From Microbispora oryzae (GTDB lineage: Bacteria; Actinomycetota; Actinomycetes; Streptosporangiales; Streptosporangiaceae): a DNA stretch of 64,000 nt. The translations under genes were made by a program, and so were the position numbers. The notes below the pieces were generated by a model that was not told the DNA's origin, searched no databases, and saw only the letters and a program-made list of their open reading frames with translations. This document shows positions 54,317 to 62,701 of this stretch, one piece after another. Location: NCBI RefSeq assembly GCF_017896165.1, contig NZ_JAFCNB010000001.1, positions 310,001 through 374,000 on the forward strand. The letters run 5' to 3'. How positions within the stretch are numbered: position 1 is the first letter of the stretch; each line of letters starts with the position of its first letter.

Positions 54317-55798
54317 ATGCCGGTCTCCGTAACCATGCCCCAGCTCGGCGAGAGCGTTACCGAGGGCACCGTCACCCGCTGGCTGAAGAAGGAAGGCGAG
54401 CACGTCGAGGCCGACGAGCCGCTGCTCGAGGTGTCGACCGACAAGGTCGACACCGAGATCCCGTCGCCGTCCGCCGGCTACCTGACCAAGATCATCGTCG
54501 CGGAGGACGAGACGGTCGAGGTCGGCGCCGAACTGGCCCTGATCGACGCCAACGGCGCCGCGGCGGCCCCGGCCGCGCCGGCCGAGACGGCGGCGCCCGC
54601 CCCGGCTCCCGCCCCGGCCCCGGCCCCGGCCCCGGCACCCGAGCCTGCTCCGGCCCCCGCTCCGGCTCCGGCCGCGCCGATCTCGTCCATCCCGCAGCCG
54701 GCACCCGCCGTGGTGACGCCGCAGCCCGCTCCGGCCGCCCCCCGGCCGCCGGCGCCCGCTCCGGCGCCCGCTCCGGCCGTGGCACCGGCCCCCGCTCCGG
54801 CCGCGCCGCCGGCGACCGGTGGCGAGAGCCCGTACGTCACGCCGCTGGTCCGCAAGCTCGCCTCCGAGCACGGGGTCGACCTGGAGTCGCTGACCGGCAC
54901 CGGCGTCGGCGGCCGCATCCGCAAGCAGGACGTCGTCGAGGCGGCCCGCGTGCAGCGTGAGCGCGCCGCCGCCGCGCAGGCCGCCGCCCAGCCCGCCGCC
55001 CCGGCTCCGGCCGCGGCCGCTCCGGTGGCCGCCGCTCCGGCCGCGGCTCCCGAGCCGGTGCAGGTCGACACGACCCTGCGCGGGCGCACCGAGAAGATGT
55101 CGCGGCTGCGGCAGATCATGGCCAAGCGGATGGTCGAGTCGCTGCAGGTGGCGGCGCAGCTCACCTCGGTCGTCGAGGTCGACGTCACCCGGATCGCCAA
55201 GCTCCGCGACCAGGCGAAGGGCGACTTCCCGCGCCGCGAGGGCGTGAAGCTGTCGTTCCTGCCGTTCTTCGCGCTCGCGGCGGTCGAGGCGCTCAAGCAG
55301 CACCCGAAGCTGAACGCCACGATCAACAGCGAGACCAACGAGGTGACCTACTTCGACGTCGAGCACCTCGGCATCGCGGTGGACACCGAGCGCGGCCTCA
55401 TCGTCCCGGTGATCAAGAACGCCGGCGACCTCAACATCGCGGGGCTCGCCCGTAAGATCGCCGACCTGGCCGACCGCACCCGGACCAACAAGATCGGCCC
55501 GGACGAGATCACCGGCGGCACGTTCACGCTGACCAACACCGGCAGCCGGGGCGCGCTGTTCGACACGCCGATCCTGAACCAGCCGCAGGTCGGCATGCTC
55601 GGCACCGGCGCCGTGGTCAAGCGGCCGGTCGTCGTCGACACCCCGGAGGGCGAGGTCATCGCCGTCCGCTCGATGGTCTACCTGGCGCTGACCTACGACC
55701 ACCGCCTGGTCGACGGGGCCGACGCCGCCCGCTTCCTGACCACGATCAAGCGTCGCCTGGAGGAGGGCCGGTTCGAGAGCCAGCTCGGGCTCGCGTAA
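54317..55798 (+). CDS. sucB: Dihydrolipoamide acyltransferase (E2) of a 2-oxoacid dehydrogenase
   Basis: The 493-residue core of a pyruvate or 2-oxoglutarate dehydrogenase complex. One lipoyl domain carries the modified lysine in [13 protein letters not shown] very long Ala/Pro linker (about 80-160) precedes the peripheral subunit-binding domain ([20 protein letters not shown]), then a second Ala/Pro linker and the acyltransferase domain with the catalytic [15 protein letters not shown]. In actinobacteria the same E2 (DlaT/SucB) may serve several complexes, so acyl specificity is open. lipB and lipA, which attach and build the cofactor, are 2-3 kb downstream. Confidence 0.94.
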   Translation: MPVSVTMPQLGESVTEGTVTRWLKKEGEHVEADEPLLEVSTDKVDTEIPSPSAGYLTKIIVAEDETVEVGAELALIDANGAAAAPAAPAETAAPAPAPAPAPAPAPAPEPAPAPAPAPAAPISSIPQPAPAVVTPQPAPAAPRPPAPAPAPAPAVAPAPAPAAPPATGGESPYVTPLVRKLASEHGVDLESLTGTGVGGRIRKQDVVEAARVQRERAAAAQAAAQPAAPAPAAAAPVAAAPAAAPEPVQVDTTLRGRTEKMSRLRQIMAKRMVESLQVAAQLTSVVEVDVTRIAKLRDQAKGDFPRREGVKLSFLPFFALAAVEALKQHPKLNATINSETNEVTYFDVEHLGIAVDTERGLIVPVIKNAGDLNIAGLARKIADLADRTRTNKIGPDEITGGTFTLTNTGSRGALFDTPILNQPQVGMLGTGAVVKRPVVVDTPEGEVIAVRSMVYLALTYDHRLVDGADAARFLTTIKRRLEEGRFESQLGLA

Positions 55799-55826
55799 CC
55801 CCGCCGCACCCCCGCCGTGCCGTCGT

Positions 55827-55857
55827 GAGGCCGTCCCGCATCCCGCGGGACGGCCTC
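55827..55857 (+). terminator. Intrinsic terminator after sucB
   Basis: GAGGCCGTCCCGC (55827-55839) and GCGGGACGGCCTC (55845-55857) form a perfect 13-pair stem with a five-base loop, 29 bases after the sucB stop. Confidence 0.88.
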
Positions 55858-55894
55858 CGCCGTATAGGGGACTGTGGGAGATACTCTGGCGCCG

Positions 55895-56788
55895 ATGACG
55901 ATCGTGGTGACGGGCGCGTCCGGGCTGCTGGGATCGGCCCTCGTACGAGCCCTTGAGGACGACGGGCACGAGGTGCGCCGTCTGGTGCGGCGGGAGCCCG
56001 CGGGCCCGCAGGAGTGGTCCTGGGACCCGATGGGAGGCGTTCTGGACCGCGCGGCCCTCCGGGGGGCCGACGCCGTCGTCCACCTCGCCGGGGCCGGCGT
56101 GGGAGACCGCCGGTGGAGCGACGCCTACAAGCGTGAGCTGGTCGACAGCCGCGTTCTCGGCACCGGCACGCTCGCCCGCGCGCTCGCGTCCCTGGACGAG
56201 GGGCCGCGCACGCTGCTGTCGGCGTCCGCGGTCGGGTTCTACGGCGACACGGGCGACCGGGCGGTCGACGAGACGGCCCCGCCCGGGACGGGGTTCCTGG
56301 CCGATCTGGCGCGGGAGTGGGAGGCGGCCCTCGCCCCGGCGGAGGAGGCGGGCCTGCGGGTCGTCCCGATGCGGACGGGCGTGGTGTTGAGCGGCCGGGG
56401 CGGCGCGCTGGCGAAGATATTGCCGATCTTCAAGATGGGAGCCGGCGCCCCGCTGGGCAGCGGCAGGCAGTACGTCTCGTGGATATCGCTGCCCGACTGG
56501 GTCGGCGCGGTGCGGTTCCTGCTCGGCCGCGAGGGCATCGCCGGTCCGGTGAACCTGACGGCCCCCGAGCCGGTGACCAACCGCGAGTACACCCAGGCGA
56601 TCGCCGCGGCGCTGCACCGCCCGGTGATGCCGGTGGCGGCTCCCCCGTTCGCCCTGCGCCTGGCGCTCGGCGAGTTCGCCGACGAGGCCGTCCTCGCAGG
56701 CCAGCGGGTGCTGCCCAGGCGGCTGCTCGACGCCGGCCACCGGTTCGCCCATCCCCGCGTCGCCGACGCGCTCGCCGCCGTACTCTAG
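55895..56788 (+). CDS. TIGR01777 (SDR39U1-like) epimerase-family protein
   Basis: A 297-residue extended SDR-fold protein. The dinucleotide-binding start is TIVVTGASGLLGSALVRALE, with the VVHLAGAGVGDRRWS segment, SASAVGFYGDTGDR and the C-terminal DUF1731 region (APPFALRLALGEFADEAVLA). Its function is not established; the position between E2 and lipB matches Rv2216. The ATG at 55895 begins the Rossmann strand directly. Peptidase E follows after 43 bases. Confidence 0.88.
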   Translation: MTIVVTGASGLLGSALVRALEDDGHEVRRLVRREPAGPQEWSWDPMGGVLDRAALRGADAVVHLAGAGVGDRRWSDAYKRELVDSRVLGTGTLARALASLDEGPRTLLSASAVGFYGDTGDRAVDETAPPGTGFLADLAREWEAALAPAEEAGLRVVPMRTGVVLSGRGGALAKILPIFKMGAGAPLGSGRQYVSWISLPDWVGAVRFLLGREGIAGPVNLTAPEPVTNREYTQAIAAALHRPVMPVAAPPFALRLALGEFADEAVLAGQRVLPRRLLDAGHRFAHPRVADALAAVL

Positions 56789-56831
56789 TGAGTCCTGGTA
56801 GCCGAATCGTGATCTGACGCGGGAGCGGGCA

Positions 56832-57578
56832 ATGAGCCGGATCGGGCAGTCGCACATCGTCGCCATCGGCGGCGGATCGTTCCGGCAGTCGGAGCGGTAC
56901 GGGTTCGTGGAGCCCACTCCCCTGCTGCGCTACGCGCTCGACCTGACCGGCCAGGACCGCCCCAAGCTGGGGCTGCTCGCCACGGCGACCGGAGACGACG
57001 CCGAGTGGCTGCTCAAGATGTACGGCGCGTTCAGCCGCTGGGACGTCGAGGTGAGCCATCTCACGGTCTTCCCCATGCCCAACGTCGCCGATCCCCGTGA
57101 GTGGATCCTGGAGCAGGACGCGATCTACGTGAGCGGCGGCAGCGTCGCCAACCTCGCCGCGCTGTGGCGGCTCCACGGGCTCGACGAGGCCTTCGCCGAG
57201 GCCTGGCGGGCCGGTGTCGTGCTGTCCGGGCAGAGCGCGGGCGCGCTGTGCTGGCACGTCGGCGGCAACACCGACTCGTTCGGGCCGCGGCTGCGGCCCT
57301 GGGCCGAGGGGCTGGCGCTGCTGCCGTACTCGTGCGGCGTCCACTACGACTCCGACCCGCAGCGGCGGACGCTGCTGCACGAGTCGGTCGCGTCCGGGGA
57401 GCTGCCCGAGGGGTACGCCGCCGACGAGGGCGTCGCGCTCCACTACGTCGGCACCGAGTTCATCCAGGCGGTCAGCATCTCGCCGCGGGGCTACGCCTAC
57501 CGGGTCGAACGCGACGGGCCCGGAGTCAAGGAGTTCCGTATCGAGCCCCGCCTGCTGACCTCTACGCTGGACGCGTGA
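56832..57578 (+). CDS. Peptidase E-like serine peptidase (S51)
   Basis: A 248-residue cytoplasmic S51-fold protein. The nucleophile is in VLSGQSAGALCWHVGG, preceded by AIYVSGGSVANL; the later CGVHYDSDPQRR supplies the conserved region with the histidine. The classical family member cleaves N-terminal Asp dipeptides. Related proteins include cyanophycinase-like enzymes, so the substrate is uncertain. The lipB GTG overlaps the stop by 4 bp, so it is co-translated with lipB, an arrangement I do not recall from mycobacteria. Confidence 0.85.
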   Translation: MSRIGQSHIVAIGGGSFRQSERYGFVEPTPLLRYALDLTGQDRPKLGLLATATGDDAEWLLKMYGAFSRWDVEVSHLTVFPMPNVADPREWILEQDAIYVSGGSVANLAALWRLHGLDEAFAEAWRAGVVLSGQSAGALCWHVGGNTDSFGPRLRPWAEGLALLPYSCGVHYDSDPQRRTLLHESVASGELPEGYAADEGVALHYVGTEFIQAVSISPRGYAYRVERDGPGVKEFRIEPRLLTSTLDA

Positions 57579-58237
57579 AGGGTCTGGCCATCGTCCGCAT
57601 GGGCGTCGACGTGCCGTACGAGCAGGCGTGGACCCTGCAGCGGCGGCTCCACGCGCGGCGGGCGGCGGGCGAGATCTCCGATCTGTGCCTCATGGTGGAG
57701 CACGCGCCGGTCTACACGGCGGGCAAACGGACGCTGCCGCACGAGCGGCCGGCGGACGGCACTCCGGTCATCGACGTCGACCGGGGCGGCCAGATCACTT
57801 GGCACGGTCCCGGGCAGCTCGTCGCCTACCCCATCGTGGGCGTCGGCGACGTCCCGGCGTACGTGCGGCTGCTTGAGGACGTCGTGATCCAGGTCTGCGC
57901 CGACGTGGGCCTGGCGGCCCGCCGGATCAAGGGCCGCGGCGGCATCTGGCTGCCCGCCGACGCGGAGCGCGGCCGGCCCGTGCGGCGGCTGGGCACGATC
58001 GGCATCCGGGTCTCGCGCGGGGTGAGCATGCACGGCTTCGCCCTCGACTGCGTCAACGACCTGAGCTGGTACAACCGCCTCATGCCGGGCGCCGTCGGCG
58101 ACACGGAGGTCACCTCGCTGTCGGCGGAGACGGGCCGCCGGATCACCGTGGACGAGGTCGTCCCGTTCGCCGAGAAGCGGCTGGCCGAGGCCCTGGGCGC
58201 CGAGCCGTACGAGATGTACGAGGAAGACCTGGCCTGA
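57575..58237 (+). CDS. lipB: Octanoyltransferase with Arg at the catalytic Lys position
   Basis: A 220-residue enzyme that moves octanoyl groups from acyl carrier protein to lipoyl domains. It has DRGGQITWHGPGQLVAYPI and the catalytic Cys159 (HGFALDC). In characterised LipB the Lys of K-I-x-[AS]-[IL]-G forms the dyad with that Cys; here the motif reads R-L-G-T-I-G, with Arg138 at the Lys position. Everything else is typical, including GIRVSRGVSMHG. The GTG start overlaps the peptidase E gene by 4 bp. Confidence 0.93.
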   Translation: MKGLAIVRMGVDVPYEQAWTLQRRLHARRAAGEISDLCLMVEHAPVYTAGKRTLPHERPADGTPVIDVDRGGQITWHGPGQLVAYPIVGVGDVPAYVRLLEDVVIQVCADVGLAARRIKGRGGIWLPADAERGRPVRRLGTIGIRVSRGVSMHGFALDCVNDLSWYNRLMPGAVGDTEVTSLSAETGRRITVDEVVPFAEKRLAEALGAEPYEMYEEDLA

Positions 58238-58298
58238 CGGCGCCCGCTCGCCCCGGAGGAGCCGTCTCAGATCACGGGAGAGCAGGTAATAAGCTGGC

Positions 58299-58424
58299 AT
58301 GGTGAGCGAGCGGGCCGGCCAGGCACGGCGCTCCGGGGGCCGGCACGACCGTGGCACGACCCCCGGTTCCCCGCGCGGCCGACACGCCCACGGTGCGTTG
58401 TCGCGGAATGAGGAAGTCGCATGA
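58299..58424 (+). CDS. Possible 41-residue basic leader peptide coupled to lipA
   Basis: An ATG at 58299 opens a 42-codon frame ([19 protein letters not shown]...) whose TGA overlaps the lipA ATG as ATGA. TAATAA lies six bases before its ATG and could be the -10 box of a leaderless message. The peptide is Arg/Gly-rich without a recognisable domain. The overlap suggests translational coupling, but a frame this short in GC-rich DNA can arise by chance, and lipA has its own GAGGAAG site. Confidence 0.35.
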   Translation: MVSERAGQARRSGGRHDRGTTPGSPRGRHAHGALSRNEEVA

Positions 58425-59362
58425 CGGTCGGGCCGGAAGGTCGCAAGCTCCTGCGCCTTGAGGTGCGTAACAGCCAGACGCCCATCGAGAAGAAGCCGCC
58501 GTGGATCAAGACCCGGCTGCACAACGGCCCCAACTTCAACGAGATCAAGTCGCTCGTCAAGGGGGCGGGGCTGCATACGGTCTGCCAGGAGGCGGGCTGT
58601 CCCAACATCTCCGAGTGCTGGGAGGACCGCGAGGCGACCTTCCTCATCGGCGGCGACCAGTGCACCCGGCGCTGCGACTTCTGCCAGATCGACACCGGCA
58701 AGCCCGCGGCGTACGACAGGGACGAGCCGCGCCGGGTGGCCGAGTCGGTCCACCAGATGGGCCTGCGGTACGCCACGGTGACCGGCGTGGCCCGCGACGA
58801 CCTGCCCGACGGCGGGTCCTGGCTGTACGCCGAGACCGCCAGGCAGATCCACGCGATGGTGCCCGGTTGCGGCGTCGAGCTTCTCGTGCCCGACTTCAAC
58901 GGCGACCGCGACCAGCTGGAGGAGGTCTTCTCGGCCGCCCCCGAGGTGTTCGCGCACAACATCGAGACGGTTCCGAGGATCTTCAAGCGGATCCGGCCGG
59001 CGTTCCGCTACGAGCGGTCGCTGCAGGTGATCGGCATGGCCCGCCAGGCGGGGCTGGTCACCAAGTCGAACCTCATCCTCGGGATGGGCGAGGAGCGCGC
59101 GGAGATCAGCCAGGCGCTGCGCGACCTGCACGAGGCCGGGTGCGACCTGGTGACGATCACCCAGTACCTGCGGCCCAGCCCGCGGCACCACCCTGTGGAC
59201 CGCTGGGTGAAGCCCGAGGAGTTCGTCGAGCTCAAGGAGGAGGCCGAGGAGATCGGGTTCGCCGGCGTCATGTCGGGTCCGCTCGTCCGCTCGTCCTACC
59301 GGGCCGGCCGCCTGTACCAGCAGGCGATCGCCGCCCGCGTGGGCGAGTCACGTTTTCATTAA
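58421..59362 (+). CDS. lipA: Lipoyl synthase
   Basis: A 313-residue radical-SAM enzyme that inserts two sulfurs into octanoyl-lipoyl domains. The auxiliary cluster motif [12 protein letters not shown] (CX4CX5C) and the SAM cluster motif CTRRCDFC (CX3CX2C) are both intact, and the C-terminal [12 protein letters not shown] provides the conserved serine. GAGGAAG precedes the ATG. It lies after lipB with a 183-base gap containing a short coupled frame. It would serve the E2 encoded upstream. Confidence 0.96.
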   Translation: MTVGPEGRKLLRLEVRNSQTPIEKKPPWIKTRLHNGPNFNEIKSLVKGAGLHTVCQEAGCPNISECWEDREATFLIGGDQCTRRCDFCQIDTGKPAAYDRDEPRRVAESVHQMGLRYATVTGVARDDLPDGGSWLYAETARQIHAMVPGCGVELLVPDFNGDRDQLEEVFSAAPEVFAHNIETVPRIFKRIRPAFRYERSLQVIGMARQAGLVTKSNLILGMGEERAEISQALRDLHEAGCDLVTITQYLRPSPRHHPVDRWVKPEEFVELKEEAEEIGFAGVMSGPLVRSSYRAGRLYQQAIAARVGESRFH

Positions 59363-59391
59363 TCCCGTCAGGGATTTGTATCCTTCACACC

Positions 59392-60063
59392 ATGGCGAAA
59401 GACGCGGCGGCACCAGGGCGGCTCAAGCAGCTCCGGATGGTCGCACAGATCATTCAGCAGGCGAACCCCAAGGGCATGCCCATCGTCTACGGGTCGGCCC
59501 TGGCGACGTTGGTGCTCTTCGTCATCGTGGGTGTGATCTTCAGCTGGACGTGGATCGTCCTCGGGGTCTTCGCCTCGGTGCTGGTGGGCATGCTGGTGTT
59601 CAGCCGGCTGGCCCAGACCGCTCAGTACTCGATGCTCCACGGCCAGCCGGGCGCGACGTACGCCGTGCTGCAGGGCATGCGCGGGAACTGGCATGTGGAG
59701 GAGAAGCCCGTCGCCGTCAACCGCGACCAGGACCTCATCTTCCGCGTCGTCGGATACCCCGGGGTCATCCTGGTCGCGGAGGGTCCCTCCAGCCGGGTGC
59801 AGCGCATGCTGGTGGCCGAGAAGAAGCGGGTGCAGCGCGTCGCGATCGACGTACCGGTCTACGACGTGCAGTGCGGTGACGGGGAGGGTCAGGTGCCTCT
59901 GGCCAAGCTCCAGCGGCACCTGATGAAGCTGCCCCGCAACCTGAAGAAGGGCGCCGTCTCGGAGATCAACAACCGCATGCGGGCGCTGACCCCGGCCATG
60001 CCGATACCGAAGGGCCCGATGCCGAAGGGCCTGCGGATGCCGCGCGGCCCGAAGATGCGCTGA
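59392..60063 (+). CDS. DUF4191 membrane protein
   Basis: A 223-residue actinobacterial protein with two adjacent transmembrane segments (IVYGSALATLVLFVIVGVIF and WIVLGVFASVLVGMLVF) followed by a cytoplasmic domain including QGMRGNWHVEEKPVAVN and RVQRMLVAEKKRVQR, and a basic Met/Pro-rich tail. It matches M. tuberculosis Rv2219 in order and sequence style. The function is unknown; constant linkage to lipA hints at a shared role. Confidence 0.88.
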   Translation: MAKDAAAPGRLKQLRMVAQIIQQANPKGMPIVYGSALATLVLFVIVGVIFSWTWIVLGVFASVLVGMLVFSRLAQTAQYSMLHGQPGATYAVLQGMRGNWHVEEKPVAVNRDQDLIFRVVGYPGVILVAEGPSSRVQRMLVAEKKRVQRVAIDVPVYDVQCGDGEGQVPLAKLQRHLMKLPRNLKKGAVSEINNRMRALTPAMPIPKGPMPKGLRMPRGPKMR

Positions 60064-60081
60064 CCCGGCCGGCGGCGGACG

Positions 60082-60873
60082 TTGGACGTCGGCAGACGGC
60101 CGGTCGCCCCCTCCGAGACCTCCCGGGCCAACCGGGGCTGGTGGGACGGCGCGGCCGACGACTACCAGGCCGAACACGGCGAGTTCCTGCGGGACGACGG
60201 CTTCGTGTGGGGCCCTGAGGGCCTCGACGAGGCGGACGCCCGCCTGCTCGGCGAGATCTCCGGCCGGAGGGTGCTGGAGATCGGCTGCGGGGCCGGGCAG
60301 TGCGGCCGGTGGCTCGTCGCACGCGGAGCGACCGTGGCAGGCGTCGACCTGTCCCGGCGGCAGCTCCAGCACTCGCGGCGGATCGATCTGGAGACCGGCC
60401 GGGTGCTGCCGGTCGCGCAGGCCGACGCCGAGGCCCTGCCCTTCGTGGACGGCTCGTTCGACCTGGCCTGCTCGGCCTACGGGGCGCTGCCGTTCGTGGC
60501 GGACGCCGGCGCGGTGCTGGCCGAGGTCCGCAGGGTGCTGCGGCCGGGCGGCCGGTTCGTGTTCTCCGTCAGCCATCCGATCAGGTGGGCCTTCCCCGAC
60601 GACCCGGGCGAGCGCGGCCTCACCGCCGACCGCCCCTACTTCGACCGGTCGCCGTACGTCGAGTTCGGGGACGACGGGACGCCCTCCTACGTGGAGCACC
60701 ACCGCACCATGGGTGACTGGGTCGGGCTGATCCACGCCTCGGGGCTGGTGCTCACCGGGCTGGCGGAACCGGAGTGGCCGGAAGGTCACGACCGGGTGTG
60801 GGGCGGCTGGAGCCCGCTGCGCGGCCGGCTGCTACCCGGAACCGCGATCTTCCAGTGCCTGCGGCCCGCCTGA
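60082..60873 (+). CDS. Class I SAM-dependent methyltransferase
   Basis: A 263-residue protein with the Rossmann SAM site VLEIGCGAGQCGRWL, acidic residue VAGVDLSRRQL, and the downstream ALPFVDGSFDLACSAYGALP and EVRRVLRPGGRFVFSVSHP motifs of the Methyltransf_11 family. The TTG at 60082 is the first possible start; the conserved part begins ANRGWWDGAADDYQ. Substrate unknown. It is convergent with the RDD gene: the two coding sequences abut exactly at 60873/60874. Confidence 0.85.
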   Translation: MDVGRRPVAPSETSRANRGWWDGAADDYQAEHGEFLRDDGFVWGPEGLDEADARLLGEISGRRVLEIGCGAGQCGRWLVARGATVAGVDLSRRQLQHSRRIDLETGRVLPVAQADAEALPFVDGSFDLACSAYGALPFVADAGAVLAEVRRVLRPGGRFVFSVSHPIRWAFPDDPGERGLTADRPYFDRSPYVEFGDDGTPSYVEHHRTMGDWVGLIHASGLVLTGLAEPEWPEGHDRVWGGWSPLRGRLLPGTAIFQCLRPA

Positions 60874-61332
60874 TCAGAGGTTCACCACGACGGTGGCGGA
60901 CGCCCGGTCGTGCAGGCCGCGCCGGTCACGGTCCCAGATCAGGGCCGGCACGGCGAGGCAGAGCAGGAACGTGCGCACCAGGACGGAGATGAACGGTGGC
61001 CTCTCGCCGTCCAGGGTGGCCACGCGGATGCCGCACACCCGCATGCCCAGGGTCATGCCGAGCGTGCCCAGCAGCAGGACGTACTCCGCGGCGAAGACCC
61101 CGAGGCCCACGAGGTTGAGGTCGGAGCCCTTGGCGTGCAGCAGCCCGCCGGCGATGGCCCAGGTGCACAGGAACCAGTCGATGACGACCGCGGCGAGGCG
61201 GCGGCCCCAGCTCGCGACCGATCCGCTGCCGGTCTCCGGCAGCCCCAGCCGCTGTCCCGGATAGCCGAGGTCGGCTCCCGCGCGGGGGCCCATGAGCCAC
61301 GTCTGCGTCCATCGCGGCTGCCGGTCACTCAT
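60874..61332 (-). CDS. RDD-family membrane protein
   Basis: A 152-residue membrane protein with the RDD signature (SWGRRLAAVVIDWFLCTWAI) and three hydrophobic segments, including AAEYVLLLGTLGMTLGMRVCG. The last aspartate motif is in WDRDRRGLHDRASATVV. It is the counterpart of the small RDD gene between Rv2219 and glnA1. RDD proteins are suspected transporters, some Na+/H+ exchangers; the role here is unknown. Confidence 0.85.
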   Translation of the reverse strand: MSDRQPRWTQTWLMGPRAGADLGYPGQRLGLPETGSGSVASWGRRLAAVVIDWFLCTWAIAGGLLHAKGSDLNLVGLGVFAAEYVLLLGTLGMTLGMRVCGIRVATLDGERPPFISVLVRTFLLCLAVPALIWDRDRRGLHDRASATVVVNL

Positions 61333-61432
61333 GGTTCCTCAGCGTATCGGGATGGGCCACCGCCCTGGCGCTCGGAGCCGCCACCGTACATCATGAGGTG
61401 TTCTGCCCCCTTTGTTACATGTGGAGTGAACG

Positions 61433-62533
61433 GTGCGGCCGGCGGAGCCAGACGACATCGAGGAGCGCTTCCGGGCGCTGGTCGCCCAGTTCGGCGACGA
61501 CGAGATCCGGCGGCTGACGGACGAGGCCGACCTGGGCGAGCGGGCCGTCCGCCGGCGGGACAGAAGACCCGTCCGGGCCGTGCTCCTCACGCTCTTCGCG
61601 GTCGTCGTGATCGCGGGCCTGGTGATCGGCGCGCGGCCGGACGTGCTCGGCAGGCTGTCCTCCCTGGCGGGCGGCTCGGGCGGCGAGCAGACACCGGAGC
61701 CGCATTTCGGGGCGGCCGTCGCCCGGCCGGGCCCCACGCTCAACCCGGTCCCGGGCGAGCCCGACGGGGACACGGATCCCGAGACGGGCCCCGACCCGGA
61801 CGCGGGGACCGGCCCCGGCGCGACGGGCGCCGCCGCCGATCCGTTCGCCGGATCTCCGGCGGCCGGCTTCGCCGTGGGCGGAAAGGGCATCGTCACGCCA
61901 CACCCCAAGGGGCTGGGCGGGCTGAGCCGCGGACAGGTCGGCGAGGCGCTGCGGCGGGTCCGGCGGATCCTGACGGCGGCCCACCTCGATCCGGCGACCA
62001 TCCGCGGCGGGCGGCCGGCCGCGCTCATCGCGCTCCTGCATCCGCGGCAGCGCGACTACTTCCGCGAGCACCTGGACAAGAACGGCCCGGACAACACCAG
62101 GAGATGGGTCTTCAGCCTCAAGCCGGGCTCGGCGGAGCAGGCGACGGACGTGGTCAAGGTCGACGGCGAGACGACGATGGCGAAGCGGCACTCCCGCGAC
62201 GGCCGCGGCGGCGTCACGATCACGGCGGACTACCTCTTCGTCTACGCGGTGAACCGCCCGGGCGACCCCGCCGCGACGACGCGGCTGGTCACTCACCGCA
62301 CCGCCGAGTTCTCCGCGTACGAGCGGGACGGGAAGCTGACGGTCTGGCTGGAGCGGACCGCGCGCAGCGACGCGGGCGCGGGTTGCGGCTTCGCGGACGG
62401 CTTCGTCCACCCCGATTTCGGCGACGCGCCGGACGGCGTGAGCGCGGTGGAGCCCTCGGGATCGCCGATCGACCCGTACGATCGCAAGAGGAATATGGCC
62501 CGGGCCGGATGCTTCCCGTCGGCACCGGTCTGA
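61433..62533 (+). CDS. Membrane-anchored extracytoplasmic hypothetical protein
   Basis: A 366-residue protein: a short cytoplasmic charged part (EERFRALVAQFGDDEIRRLT), one transmembrane segment (about 49-66, AVLLTLFAVVVIAGLVIGA), a Pro/Gly/Asp-rich linker (about 85-140) and an outer domain from about 165. The outer domain ends in a part with two cysteines (GAGCGFADGF and ARAGCFPS). GGAG precedes the GTG at 61433. I do not recognise the family. A position upstream of glnA and a type-II membrane layout are all that can be stated. Confidence 0.7.
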   Translation: MRPAEPDDIEERFRALVAQFGDDEIRRLTDEADLGERAVRRRDRRPVRAVLLTLFAVVVIAGLVIGARPDVLGRLSSLAGGSGGEQTPEPHFGAAVARPGPTLNPVPGEPDGDTDPETGPDPDAGTGPGATGAAADPFAGSPAAGFAVGGKGIVTPHPKGLGGLSRGQVGEALRRVRRILTAAHLDPATIRGGRPAALIALLHPRQRDYFREHLDKNGPDNTRRWVFSLKPGSAEQATDVVKVDGETTMAKRHSRDGRGGVTITADYLFVYAVNRPGDPAATTRLVTHRTAEFSAYERDGKLTVWLERTARSDAGAGCGFADGFVHPDFGDAPDGVSAVEPSGSPIDPYDRKRNMARAGCFPSAPV

Positions 62534-62612
62534 CCTGCGGTTATGCTGTGATGCGGGGTGCGCGTCGCGCCCGTTCCGGTGCACAGCGGACGGGCGGCGG
62601 GGGGCGTACTCA

Positions 62613-62650
62613 TTAACACGCGCGAAACAAACGAGACATGGCGCGGAAAC
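62613..62650 (+). promoter_or_regulatory. GlnR box upstream of glnA
   Basis: Four pentamers with exact six-base spacing are present: TTAAC (62613), GAAAC (62624), GACAT (62635) and GAAAC (62646). This matches the actinobacterial GlnR operator, two a-site/b-site pairs of consensus GTnAC-N6-GAAAC. Both b-sites are perfect; both a-sites are imperfect. It ends 51 bases before the glnA GTG, the usual region for GlnR activation of nitrogen genes. Confidence 0.75.
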
Positions 62651-62701
62651 GGCACAAGCCTAGTTTCGGGTTGCTAGCCCATGCCCCTGGGAGGTTCGAG
62701 A

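Noticed and set aside
54293-56917. An 874-codon minus-strand open frame opposite sucB and the epimerase-like gene
   Set aside because: A shadow of Ala/Pro-rich linker codons; low complexity and no motifs.
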